Below are positions 30,829-38,947 of a DNA stretch of 49,787 nt, in pieces. The stretch's first letter is position 1. Each line of letters begins with the position of its first letter. The DNA is taken from positions 1-49,787 of the forward strand of contig JAICPY010000022.1 of assembly GCA_025929585.1 (NCBI GenBank), given 5' to 3'. The notes beneath the pieces are model-generated. The model was given only the letters and a program-made list of their open reading frames with translations, did no database searches and was not told the origin of the DNA. Made by a program: the position numbers and the translations under genes. This DNA is from Steroidobacter sp. (GTDB lineage: Bacteria > Pseudomonadota > Gammaproteobacteria > Steroidobacterales > Steroidobacteraceae).

Positions 30829-31210
30829 CATTGGTAGCTTTCGCTTTGCCGCTAAGAAGCGTGATCGCGATTCCATTTCGGCTCTCTGCCACAACGAGCT
30901 TCTGCTCGCCAATCTCGACCAGATGAACGCGAGCTCCGCCCAGCAGAGCCGCACGGTCGATGACGCGGATCTGGCCAGCACCAGTCATGGGGCCACCAAA
31001 CTGCGGTAGGTATCGTCGCAACGCTACAATCAAGGCAACTGCGATAGCCGAGATGATCACGAAAACGAGTACCACACGTCCCACACTCGGTGCAGTGACG
31101 AGATCTTGCCCTTGTGTCAGTGGTGCGCGGTCCGCAGCGTGTGCGAATGCACTGCAATGCAAGGTGACCGCGAGCAGCCAGACCCGGCGCATCACGCTCG
31201 AGTGCGACAT
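30815..31210 (-). CDS. fliO: Flagellar biosynthesis protein FliO
   Basis: A 131-residue protein with an N-terminal signal-like segment, one transmembrane helix (VGRVVLVFVIISAIAVALIVALRRYLP) and a small cytoplasmic domain with IRVIDRAALLGGARVHLVEIGEQKLVV, the FliO hallmark. FliO is the scaffold for FliP assembly. Starts: GTG at 31231 would overlap the fliN stop by four bases; ATG 31210 has TTGGA at a suitable distance and is preferred. Confidence 0.87.
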   Translation of the reverse strand: MSHSSVMRRVWLLAVTLHCSAFAHAADRAPLTQGQDLVTAPSVGRVVLVFVIISAIAVALIVALRRYLPQFGGPMTGAGQIRVIDRAALLGGARVHLVEIGEQKLVVAESRNGIAITLLSGKAKATNDAAL

Positions 31211-31227
31211 TGCGCTATCCAAGATGC

Positions 31228-31542
31228 TCACTCCTTGAGGATCTCGCTAATACGTACTCCGAAGTTATCGCCGACTGCCACAAGGGCGCCACGGGCGATC
31301 ACTTTGTCGTTCAACTTCACATCCACAGGAGCGTCGACGCTTCTGTCCAGCGCGATGACTTCATTCGCGCTCAGGGAGAAAAGTTTCGCGACCGTCATTT
31401 CGGCCCCGCCCAACGAGACACTGACTTTCACCTTTACATGCCCGACCAAATCGAGCCTCTCTCCGAGCGTGGCGGCTCCGGGCGCAGGCGCAGCACTTGC
31501 GATCGGCTGGAGATCCACCCGGCTAACTACATTCGATGCCAT
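31228..31542 (-). CDS. fliN: Flagellar C-ring protein FliN
   Basis: A 104-residue protein made of a short leader and one SpoA domain (LVGHVKVKVSVSLGGAEMTVAKLFSLSANEVIALDRSVDAPVDVKLNDKVIARGALVAVGDNFGVRI), as expected of FliN. It docks the ATPase complex through FliH and builds the base of the C-ring. The ATG follows GTCGAGGAACGAAA. It is shorter than E. coli FliN because the leader is short. Confidence 0.92.
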   Translation of the reverse strand: MASNVVSRVDLQPIASAAPAPGAATLGERLDLVGHVKVKVSVSLGGAEMTVAKLFSLSANEVIALDRSVDAPVDVKLNDKVIARGALVAVGDNFGVRISEILKE

Positions 31543-31569
31543 TTTCGTTCCTCGACTAATTAAGGCCGC

Positions 31570-32376
31570 TCAGGCGACAACACTGACTGCACGGCATGAA
31601 CCGCTGCAACCGAGCACGATATCTGCGACTCGGGCACCTGTATCGGTTGTGAGATATCCCGGGTCTCTCAACGTTTTTTGCAGGACGATGACATCGCCAC
31701 ACGACAAGTCCGCAAGCTCCTGCAAGCTGACTTCCGTATCTCCCAGCCAAGCTTCCAAACGAAGAACTTCTTCAGTTATCGCTTGTCGACGTGGTTGCAG
31801 CGGCGGCTCCGCGACAGATTTGACGCTGGGCGGCGCAAGGACCTCTAAAAGCGAGATATGCAATAGCACCCGAAACTCGGCTTCCTGTCCGAAGCGGACC
31901 GTGGCGCTCCAATAGCTCGAGGCCTCACTCTCGAGTGAACTCCTGCCTTGCCGATGCGATTTGGTGTCTAAAACTTCGATTGATGCGTCGAGCGTGCGAG
32001 CTCGAACGAGCAACTCAGCACACAAGGAGCGTGCAACCTCGGCCAATACGTCGGATTCCAGTGTGTCAGTAGCGAAGCCGCCCGTACCATACGGTGAGCT
32101 CGACCCGAGTAGAGTCGCGACCAGCCTCGCCGGAACCTCCACGGTCATGAGCACGCTTCGAGAGTTGCTATGCGCTGTAGCTATGCACCCTTCCGATAAT
32201 TCTCGGGCTTTAGCGGCTTGGAGCCAGTCCTCTGCAGCGTTCACGCTGACCGCTTGCGAGCCGTGCGACCACTTCGCCTGCCAGCTTTCAATGCCAAGTT
32301 TGAGAGCCCGCGCCGCTGCATTGCGACGCGACTCGCCTATCATGAGATACGGACGGTGCTCGTGCGGCCCACTCAT
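31570..32376 (-). CDS. fliM: FliM-like C-ring protein without CheY-binding N-terminus
   Basis: A 268-residue protein, shorter than usual FliM (about 330). The C-terminal 70 residues form a SpoA domain (LRLEAWLGDTEVSLQELADLSCGDVIVLQ...RVADIVLG). The middle has a FliM/SctQ-like region (ATLLGSSSPYGTGGFATDTLESDVLAEVARSL). The N-terminal peptide LSQxEIDALL that binds CheY-P in FliM is absent: the protein begins MSGPHEHRPYLMIGESRRNA. It could equally be described as a SctQ-like protein. Its start overlaps the flgE stop by four bases (ATGA). Position between flgE and fliN is that of fliM in standard operons. Confidence 0.8.
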   Translation of the reverse strand: MSGPHEHRPYLMIGESRRNAAARALKLGIESWQAKWSHGSQAVSVNAAEDWLQAAKARELSEGCIATAHSNSRSVLMTVEVPARLVATLLGSSSPYGTGGFATDTLESDVLAEVARSLCAELLVRARTLDASIEVLDTKSHRQGRSSLESEASSYWSATVRFGQEAEFRVLLHISLLEVLAPPSVKSVAEPPLQPRRQAITEEVLRLEAWLGDTEVSLQELADLSCGDVIVLQKTLRDPGYLTTDTGARVADIVLGCSGSCRAVSVVA

Positions 32377-33584
32377 CGGCCACCGTCCATTGCAAGGAGC
32401 GTCTGGATCAACTCGTTGGCTACCGAACTGATCTGAGAGCTCGCTTGGTAGCCTCGCTGCATGATGATCAGATCCGTGAATTGCTGGGTGAGCTCCACGT
32501 TCGACATCTCGAGCTGACTGCCGATGATTCGGCCAAACCCGGAGCTCAGCGCGGTTCCCAAGATGGGTTGTGCGGCATCGGCGGTAACGAACAGACCCGC
32601 ACCGAGTGCGCGCAGCTGCTCGGGTGCGTCGAATTGCGCAAGCAACAGAGAACCTGCAATCTGCGTCTCGCCATTGGAATAGGTAAGCTTGAGCTGCCCA
32701 CGCTCATCGAATTCAGTCCTACTCAACGAACCGACTTGCAAACCATCCTGCCGTAACATTTGCAGTTGTGAGGCAGTGCTGGCGACGGGGCTCGTGACAC
32801 CCGCAAAAGAGCCGGGGGATCCGAAGTTGAAGACCACCTCGAAATCGCTCGTCACTGCAGAATCGACGGTAATAGTTATGCTCGAGGAGCCTTCGGCCGG
32901 AGTGCCATCTTCGTTGAATACAACCGCACCGCTGCCGAACACAGCGTTCTCGGGTCCAAGAACTTCGACTGTCCAGCTCAATGGGTTCGAGGCATCGCGG
33001 ACTAAACGCGCTCGCAACGCTATGGCGGTCCCCGATGAGTCATACACCGTGAGATTCGGCAGCTCATAAGTCGTCGTCGTTCCGCCACGAGCCAACGTTC
33101 CGACAATCGTTACCTCTGTCGTTGCGCGAGGCGGGTGGACGCGTGCGGAGTCAATGTCGAAGAATCCGACCGAGGAGCTCTCCGTGCTCACAACGATCGG
33201 CGCCCCTGTCCCGCGCTCCACTAGCACACCCTCGTCGTTGAATTCGAACTGTCCTGCGCGCGTATAGATATATTGACCGTCCTTGTTGAGCACGAAGAAG
33301 CCGCTGCCATCGATCGCTGCATCCAGAGAATTGCCGGTATCTCGCAATTCGCCTTGACGGAATGAAATGCTCGATCCCTGCACCTGGACGCCAGCACCAC
33401 CCGGTCTTGAACCTGCGTCACGAGACCCAGCAGTGCCCAGATGCCGATACACAATTTCTCGAAACAGCGGGTCCGAAACCTTGAACCCCGGCGTATTTAG
33501 GTTCGCTACATTGTTGCTGATCAGATCCAGTCCTTGAGAATAGGCCGTCATACCCGACAAGCCCGTATAGATCGCTCCAAACAT
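32373..33584 (-). CDS. flgE: Flagellar hook protein FlgE
   Basis: A 403-residue hook subunit. N-terminal rod/hook signature MFGAIYTGLSGMTAYSQGLDLISNNVANLNTPGFK, the internal FlgE domain with GELRDTGNSLDAAIDGSGFFVL, and the C-terminal heptad helix NVELTQQFTDLIIMQRGYQASSQI. Length is close to E. coli FlgE, so the hook domains are all present. The ATG follows CGATAGGAGTCCCATT. It lies 26 bases after flgD, its hook-cap partner. Confidence 0.95.
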   Translation of the reverse strand: MFGAIYTGLSGMTAYSQGLDLISNNVANLNTPGFKVSDPLFREIVYRHLGTAGSRDAGSRPGGAGVQVQGSSISFRQGELRDTGNSLDAAIDGSGFFVLNKDGQYIYTRAGQFEFNDEGVLVERGTGAPIVVSTESSSVGFFDIDSARVHPPRATTEVTIVGTLARGGTTTTYELPNLTVYDSSGTAIALRARLVRDASNPLSWTVEVLGPENAVFGSGAVVFNEDGTPAEGSSSITITVDSAVTSDFEVVFNFGSPGSFAGVTSPVASTASQLQMLRQDGLQVGSLSRTEFDERGQLKLTYSNGETQIAGSLLLAQFDAPEQLRALGAGLFVTADAAQPILGTALSSGFGRIIGSQLEMSNVELTQQFTDLIIMQRGYQASSQISSVANELIQTLLAMDGGR

Positions 33585-33610
33585 AATGGGACTCCTATCG
33601 AACCTGACAG

Positions 33611-34021
33611 TTATCTAACTAAAACGACTTCCGACAGTCGCACATCGACAAACGTTGAGCCGTTCGAATTGATCGTTAGTCTCGGTTCGCCTGTCCGAAA
33701 AGAAATTGCCCCTACTGTGCCCACGACGGAAGCCCCTTGCGCGGACTGCATCTCGACAGAGCGTCCGATGAGCCCCACAGCTTGATCAGCAGCTTGCATC
33801 GCCAACAAAGTGTCGATCTTGTCGCTCTGCTGCCGATTGATCTCGAGCGCGCTGAACTGCGCCAACTGGGCGACGAACTGTTGGTTGTCGACCGGTTTGA
33901 GGGGGTCTTGGAATCGCAATTGCGACAGCAGAATTCGCAGGAAATCTTCTTGGGCAATACCTGCATTGCGCGGCACATCGCCACCGGCCTCACCCAACAC
34001 ACCGATTGCATCTACTGCCAT
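33611..34021 (-). CDS. flgD: Short flagellar hook-cap protein FlgD
   Basis: A 136-residue FlgD. The conserved N-terminal region is complete (QEDFLRILLSQLRFQDPLKPVDNQQFVAQLAQFSALE), followed by AVGLIGRSVEM and a short beta segment. FlgD usually has 220 or more residues with an Ig-like and a second beta domain; here only a short piece remains, and the next gene follows at once, so no frameshift is involved. The ATG at 34021 has GGGGAGAG eight bases before it; the TTG two codons upstream is less likely. Confidence 0.9.
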   Translation of the reverse strand: MAVDAIGVLGEAGGDVPRNAGIAQEDFLRILLSQLRFQDPLKPVDNQQFVAQLAQFSALEINRQQSDKIDTLLAMQAADQAVGLIGRSVEMQSAQGASVVGTVGAISFRTGEPRLTINSNGSTFVDVRLSEVVLVR

Positions 34022-34023
34022 AT

Positions 34024-34515
34024 TCAACTCTCCCCATTGATCTTTGTATGCTCAACGATATCGATCGACAAACGCGCGAGCGCATGTTCGTCCAACCGTT
34101 TCTGGTCTCGGCGGGCCAGATCTTTGCTGGCCTCCACTGCTCGACGCTCGCCCAAGCGTTCAACGACCGAAAGCTGTTCGAACTGTTCGAGGACCTGCGA
34201 ATGCGCCTTATCGGTTACCTCGATCGACGCCTGCAACGCGCTCTGGGCTTCTGACAACTCGTCCGCTTTACGAGAGGCGAAGTCTGCGAGCCGGCGCAGT
34301 GAATCCAGCGACAGCGTACGTCCGGAATTCAGCTCGCCACGAGCAAACTCGTGCAGCTCGGTGATGCTAGAGGAGACCTCATCCGCGCGTGCCTCGCGTT
34401 CCATCGTGACCTTCTTGGCCTGCACGTACTGCGTTTGCGCCTCATCGAGCTCCACAGCGCGCCACCGTTGAAGTGTGCGCAGTTGGCGCGATGATTTCGG
34501 GTCTTCCAAGCCCAT
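34024..34515 (-). CDS. fliJ: Flagellar export protein FliJ
   Basis: A 163-residue, highly charged, mostly coiled-coil protein (RTLQRWRAVELDEAQTQYVQAKK..., ASRKADELSEAQSALQAS), in the fliJ position right after fliI. FliJ is the stalk that links the FliI hexamer to FlhA. The ATG overlaps the fliI stop by one base (TGATG) and follows AGGAGAAGG; a GTG one codon upstream is also possible. Sequence identity is low, as usual for FliJ, so the call rests on coiled coil and position. Confidence 0.85.
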   Translation of the reverse strand: MGLEDPKSSRQLRTLQRWRAVELDEAQTQYVQAKKVTMEREARADEVSSSITELHEFARGELNSGRTLSLDSLRRLADFASRKADELSEAQSALQASIEVTDKAHSQVLEQFEQLSVVERLGERRAVEASKDLARRDQKRLDEHALARLSIDIVEHTKINGES

Positions 34516-35834
34516 CACACCTTCTCCTTCATGATCGCTTGCAGGCGCTGCATCGCCGAGGCACGAGACTCCGTTTCATCTGGTCGTTGCGCGATGAATT
34601 TCTCGAGTTCCGGTACCAATTTTATCGCTCGATCCACTTGAGCATTCGATCCCGCGCGGTATGCGCCCACCTCGATGAGGTCACGCGAGGACTCATACTG
34701 CGCAATGATTCGGACTGCGTCGTCGATCAACCGTCGCTCTTGCTCGGAGACGATCGAAGTGGTGAGTCGGCTGATGCTCTGTGTTATGTCGATTGCTGGA
34801 AAGCGAGCTCTCTGCGCCACAGCGCGCGAGAGCACGATGTGTCCATCGAGAATCGATCGCACCGTATCAGCGATGGGATCTGCCATATCATCGCCTTCCA
34901 CCAATACCGTATAGAGCGCCGTGAGTGAGCCGCCATTTGCCGCTACTCCGCCTCGCTCCAACAACTTGGGCAACAGTGCGAACACCGAAGGAGTGTACGC
35001 GCGCGCTGTGGGTAGCTCGCCACTCGCTAGCCCGATCTCCCGCTGCGCCATCGCAATGCGGGTCACCGAGTCCATGGTGAGGCACACGTGCAGTCCCTGA
35101 TCTCGGAAATATTCTGCGATAGCTGTCGCCAAGAATGCGGCGCGCCTTCGCACTAACGCGGGCTGATCGGATGTCGCTGCGACGACAATGGAGCGCGCTC
35201 GCGAGTCGGCAGATAAGCCGTTCTCAACGAAGCTCTTTACTTCTCTGCCGCGCTCGCCGATGAGTGCGATCACTGAAACGTCGGCTTTGACTTGACGCGC
35301 AATCATTCCGAGCACCGTGCTCTTCCCCACGCCGCTACCGGAGAAGATGCCTACACGCTGGCCGCGAGCGATCGTGAGAAGCGCATCGATCGCGCGGACA
35401 CCGGATTCGAGGACTTCGGAGATCGTTCCGCGATGCAATGGATTCAATGGTGGTGGATAGAGGGGATACTTCGTTCCGCTGAGCGCAAGCGGTTTCCCAT
35501 CAAGAGGCAAGCCGAACCCATCGATCACGCGCCCCAACAGGTGTTCACCGGCGTTCGCGTGCGCTGTTTCACCCGTCGCCATCACCTCGGATCCGGATTC
35601 GATCCCGATCAAATCCTCGTACGGCATCAACAGCACACGCCCCTCGGTGAATCCAACCACTTCGGCAAAGCTGCGTCCGCCACGAGCGCGAGAAGAAATC
35701 TCGCAAATCTCGCCTAGGCGTGCATCCGGTCCTTCGGATTCCACCGTGAGGCCCACAGATCGACGAATGCGTCCCGTACGTTTGACCCAATCACTGGAAC
35801 GGATCGTATCGAGCAGTCGAGAAGCTTGGCTCAT
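34515..35834 (-). CDS. fliI: Flagellar export ATPase FliI
   Basis: A 439-residue F1-beta-like ATPase. Walker A GSGVGKST (166-173), IGERGREVKSFVE, Walker B LTMDSVTRIA and SGELPTARAYTPSVFALLPKLLERGG are all canonical. It energises flagellar export with FliH and FliJ. The start overlaps the fliH stop by four bases (ATGA). The frame continues upstream within fliH, which is a shadow. Confidence 0.97.
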   Translation of the reverse strand: MSQASRLLDTIRSSDWVKRTGRIRRSVGLTVESEGPDARLGEICEISSRARGGRSFAEVVGFTEGRVLLMPYEDLIGIESGSEVMATGETAHANAGEHLLGRVIDGFGLPLDGKPLALSGTKYPLYPPPLNPLHRGTISEVLESGVRAIDALLTIARGQRVGIFSGSGVGKSTVLGMIARQVKADVSVIALIGERGREVKSFVENGLSADSRARSIVVAATSDQPALVRRRAAFLATAIAEYFRDQGLHVCLTMDSVTRIAMAQREIGLASGELPTARAYTPSVFALLPKLLERGGVAANGGSLTALYTVLVEGDDMADPIADTVRSILDGHIVLSRAVAQRARFPAIDITQSISRLTTSIVSEQERRLIDDAVRIIAQYESSRDLIEVGAYRAGSNAQVDRAIKLVPELEKFIAQRPDETESRASAMQRLQAIMKEKV

Positions 35835-36628
35835 TGCGTCTCGACCCCAACGGCCTTCGCAGCCTTCAATGTCTCGAATAGTTCTCGCAACTGCACCTCG
35901 AGGCGTCCGTCCAAACTTCCGAGTTTCGACTCGACGATGCATCCGCCTAACTCGACTCGCGAGTCAGGCAGGACAGTAATCTGCCTGCCGGCGAAAGCAG
36001 CCTTCAACGTTTCAACATCTATGCGACCCGATTGAATGTCCTCAGAGCAGACGCGAATCTTCACATCACGATCATCTTTGACCCGTTTGAGCACCTCGGT
36101 GATCGCACCAATCGTTGCGTCTCGAGTCGGTAGCAGCCTTCCTGCGATCTTCGTGAACGCTTCGGTGACAATGTCTACGCACGTTTGCGCAAGCGCCTCG
36201 CTTTCGCGGTGAAACTCTGCCTCCGTACTCTCGACGATGTTCTGTAGAAGCTGGCTCGACGCCTTCTGCTCTTGCGCAGCAATGGCCAGCGCTTCCAGTT
36301 TCCCGGCGGCGAATCCTTCCGCTTTGGCGCGTTCATGAACCTCGGCTAGCTCATCGCACAACATAGACGCGCACGCCGCTCGCGTTTGCGCATCTTGAAC
36401 GGCGAGCCATGCAGCAACCGCTTCGAAGGAAAGAACGGGTTCGCGTACTGCAGGGATCTCTTGCTCCTCGCTTCCAGCGCCACCTAACGGTTGACTTTTG
36501 GCAGCCAATTCGTCGTGAGCGTGCGGTAAGACCTGGTGCAGTACCGGCGGGTGCGCAGGAACGATCGAGCGTCCACCGGCTGCAACGGATCTGGTCTGCT
36601 CTGAAAGGCTAGGATTGCGCAAAATCAT
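35831..36628 (-). CDS. fliH: Flagellar export regulator FliH
   Basis: A 265-residue FliH/SctL-type stator of the export ATPase. A Pro/Ala-rich N-terminal third (HPPVLHQVLPHAHDELAAKSQPLGG), a long helical middle (RAKAEGFAAGKLEALAIAAQEQKASSQLLQNIVE) and a V-ATPase-E-like C-terminal domain (VDIVTEAFTKIAGRLL...IRVCSEDI...PDSRVELGGCIVESKLGSLDGRLEVQLREL). It overlaps the mini-FliG stop and the fliI start by four bases each. Confidence 0.93.
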   Translation of the reverse strand: MILRNPSLSEQTRSVAAGGRSIVPAHPPVLHQVLPHAHDELAAKSQPLGGAGSEEQEIPAVREPVLSFEAVAAWLAVQDAQTRAACASMLCDELAEVHERAKAEGFAAGKLEALAIAAQEQKASSQLLQNIVESTEAEFHRESEALAQTCVDIVTEAFTKIAGRLLPTRDATIGAITEVLKRVKDDRDVKIRVCSEDIQSGRIDVETLKAAFAGRQITVLPDSRVELGGCIVESKLGSLDGRLEVQLRELFETLKAAKAVGVETQ

Positions 36629-37152
36629 AGGTGCGTAGATCGTTTGCGCGACCTCGATGCCGCGATCCGCTGGACAAGCGCCTCGAAGCGCGAGCGCGTC
36701 TGTGTGGTCGGCGAGATCTGGCTCAATCGCCTTGCAGTTAGCTTCACGAGGCTCGTTGACATTTCCGGCGTCAGCCTCATCGTATCCAGCAGGTTCGCGA
36801 TCTCCGCTCGCTGCAGGTGCGGCAGCGCTTGCAGCAACTCATCTCGCCACGACCAGTTGTGCGATAGCAGAAGACCAGCCACAAGATAGGCGGGCTGATT
36901 GCGCAGGAACTCGACAAGAACACTCGACTCGGCACGGCGCAGGATGCGAAATTCCTCAACGTCTTCGCGCACGTCCGATAGAGAAGGCGCGTCACCGGTC
37001 TGCAGTAGCGCCTGAGGCCGAGCCTCGCTTTCTTTTGGACCCAGTGCGAGCAATCTCTTCCGAGAGTTTGCTGGCAGCTTGCTCAAGATCCACGAGCGAT
37101 CGGCCTCGCTAAGCTCGCCTAAGCGTGCCAACACGTCGAATTCCGTATTCAT
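36625..37152 (-). CDS. Mini FliG-like switch protein (175 residues)
   Basis: This gene occupies the fliG position between fliF and fliH, with four-base overlaps on both sides, so there is no room for a full fliG of about 330 codons and no frameshifted remainder. Residues 1-75 hold ARLGELSEADRSWILSKLPANSRKRLLAL. Residues 80-150 hold VLVEFLRNQPAYLVAGLLLSHNWSW..LLQALPHLQRAEIANLLDTM..., which resembles the FliG middle domain around its EHPQ motif in helix spacing only. The C-terminal FliG domain with the charged torque helix is missing. By position it could also be an SctK-like linker. It probably connects the FliF ring to the FliM-like/FliN ring without driving rotation. Assignment to FliG is an inference. 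Confidence 0.65.
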   Translation of the reverse strand: MNTEFDVLARLGELSEADRSWILSKLPANSRKRLLALGPKESEARPQALLQTGDAPSLSDVREDVEEFRILRRAESSVLVEFLRNQPAYLVAGLLLSHNWSWRDELLQALPHLQRAEIANLLDTMRLTPEMSTSLVKLTARRLSQISPTTQTRSRFEALVQRIAASRSRKRSTHL

Positions 37153-38606
37153 ATGCGAGTACGCCCCGTGGCTACGGCAGAATCCTCGCTCAACGTGCGC
37201 TGAATCTCGTCGAGAATCCGCTGCCGATCTTCGTTCGATAATGATTGCGGCTTTCTAGAACGCAGCATCCCGACGATTAGTAGCGCGATGCCCAGCAACG
37301 CCCCGCAGGCAATCAGAAGATAATGGTTCGGTATTGCGGCCAGGGGCGCGGTGGACCGAATCGGTGCGGGTGAGTCGTCCAACTCGACTGCATCGTCGGG
37401 CGTCAGCGCTTCGGAAGGCTCCCCGATATCGTTGTTAGTCATCTCCGCCAGAGATTGCACACTGATGGCATCGCCGCGTGTATCGCTGATGCCTACGGCA
37501 ACACGAACCAATTCCGTGATGCGTGCACGATGCTCCTCGGTGAGCGCCCCTGGGACGATGACTCCCACGCTCATCCGTGTGAGCGCTCCGGGCGCAGTGA
37601 TGACTTCCTCTATGCGTTTGCCGTACTGGTACTCGATCTCCAGCGAGGAGCTTGGCGTCCGATCACTAGACGGTCCGTCGGCAGCATCCGTCCACACCGG
37701 CTCACCGCCCGAGGCTCCTGTCACTTGCCGTCGGCGAACGACTCGACCCTCGCCGGCCGCTGCATTCGTTGCAGGCAGAAGATCTTGGATCGTTGTCTTG
37801 CTTGCGTCGAAGTTCAGAGTTGCATCGATACTGACGATGGCCTGTCCGGGTCCAAACGCACTATCGAGCAATCGCGCAACTTTGAGAGCCAAGTAGTCCT
37901 CGATGTCGCGTTTGACCTGTAAGCGAGCTTCAGTCGCCGCAGGACCGACGCCAGTCGAATCGGCTGCCGAAAGCGTCACGCCACGATGATCCGCTACGAC
38001 AACACGCGCCGGGTCCAATCCCGGAACAGCTGCCGCGACCAGCCGCTGCACACCGGAGATCTGCTGGCGTTCCAGCGACATGCCCGGCTCCATTGCCACG
38101 GTCACCGCCGCGCTAGCCTCTTGCCGATCACGCGTGAACAGTGTGGATTCCGGCAGCACTAGGTGAACGCGCACCTGCTTGACATGATCGAGCGCGCCAA
38201 TCGTCCGCGCTAACTCACCCTGCAGCGCGCGTTGATAGGAGACTTTCTGCGAGTGCTCCGTTGCGCCGAGGCCTTGCTTGTCGAAAACCTCAAAACCCAC
38301 CCCGCCACTGAGCGGCAAGTCTCCGCTCATGAGACCTAATCGAACTTCGTGCACTTGATCTGCAGGCACGGACACCCTCGTGCCTCTGTCTTCGATGCGA
38401 TAAGGTGTTTTGTCCTTCTTCAATCGCTCCACGATCACTGCCGCATCGGTCGGTGCGAGATCCGAGAACAACACGCCATAGTCTTCTTGTAAGGCGCGAA
38501 AAAGCAGCCACATGAGCAGAGCCAGCGCCAAGGTCGCCGCACCAATGGCGGCAATCCGGGTACCTCGCCCCAGTCTCATCCACGACTCTGTTAATCCAGT
38601 ACTCAT
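37149..38606 (-). CDS. fliF: MS-ring protein FliF
   Basis: A 485-residue FliF with TM1 (IAAIGAATLALALLMWLLFRAL), YscJ/FliF ring domains (DYGVLFSDLAPTDAAVIVERLKKDKTPYRIEDRG, GVGFEVFDKQGLGATEHSQKVSYQRALQGELARTI, VRVHLVLPESTLF) and TM2 (HYLLIACGALLGIALLIVGML). The cytoplasmic tail is short (RQRILDEIQRTLSEDSAVATGRTRI) and lacks the terminal DP-x-VA-x-VIR-x-W segment that binds FliG in usual FliF. The start is uncertain: ATG 38606 sits directly behind an (AT)6 tract with no ribosome site, while a TTG at 38645 overlaps the fliE stop by four bases, the coupling style used elsewhere in the block. Confidence 0.93.
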   Translation of the reverse strand: MSTGLTESWMRLGRGTRIAAIGAATLALALLMWLLFRALQEDYGVLFSDLAPTDAAVIVERLKKDKTPYRIEDRGTRVSVPADQVHEVRLGLMSGDLPLSGGVGFEVFDKQGLGATEHSQKVSYQRALQGELARTIGALDHVKQVRVHLVLPESTLFTRDRQEASAAVTVAMEPGMSLERQQISGVQRLVAAAVPGLDPARVVVADHRGVTLSAADSTGVGPAATEARLQVKRDIEDYLALKVARLLDSAFGPGQAIVSIDATLNFDASKTTIQDLLPATNAAAGEGRVVRRRQVTGASGGEPVWTDAADGPSSDRTPSSSLEIEYQYGKRIEEVITAPGALTRMSVGVIVPGALTEEHRARITELVRVAVGISDTRGDAISVQSLAEMTNNDIGEPSEALTPDDAVELDDSPAPIRSTAPLAAIPNHYLLIACGALLGIALLIVGMLRSRKPQSLSNEDRQRILDEIQRTLSEDSAVATGRTRI

Positions 38607-38616
38607 ATATATATAT
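38605..38616. repeat. (AT)6 dinucleotide tract at the fliF start
   Basis: Six AT units occupy the place where the fliF ribosome site would be and include the A and T of the ATG start. If translation begins at the TTG 39 bases upstream, the tract is inside the coding region and a change of one unit would shift the frame. Confidence 0.6.
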
Positions 38617-38641
38617 GTATCGGTTTTAGGGGCTAGCGGGA

Positions 38642-38947
38642 TCAAACCTGCATGCGCATCAGCTCTTGATAGCCTTCGAGCATCTTGTTTCTCACCTGCA
38701 TCATCAGGTCGAAGGTCAGGCGCGTGCGCTCGAGATTCATCATGATTTGATGCAGATTGTCGGTCTCGCCCAGTGCCAGGTTTTGTACCGCGACCTCATT
38801 GGTTTGAATTTGTTGATTCAAGCCCTCGATGCTGTCGAGCACTTTTGAAAACACCTGCTCATTCGGCGCGACGCCCGCGGAATGTAGAGTGCTGATCGAG
38901 TCGGAAACAGCGGAAGCACTCAACGCTGCAATGGCTTCGATCGTCAT
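38642..38947 (-). CDS. fliE: MS-ring/rod junction protein FliE
   Basis: A 101-residue FliE with the helical C-terminus AVQNLALGETDNLHQIMMNLERTRLTFDLMMQVRNKMLEGYQELMRMQV, which contains the FliE signature. It joins the MS ring to the proximal rod and is the first exported substrate. Its start overlaps the flgC stop by four bases. Length is normal. Confidence 0.95.
   Translation of the reverse strand: MTIEAIAALSASAVSDSISTLHSAGVAPNEQVFSKVLDSIEGLNQQIQTNEVAVQNLALGETDNLHQIMMNLERTRLTFDLMMQVRNKMLEGYQELMRMQV

Noticed and set aside
36625-37152. Mini fliG as a frameshifted full-length fliG
   Set aside because: The gene is bounded by four-base overlaps with fliF and fliH; there is no space for the missing 150 codons in any frame.
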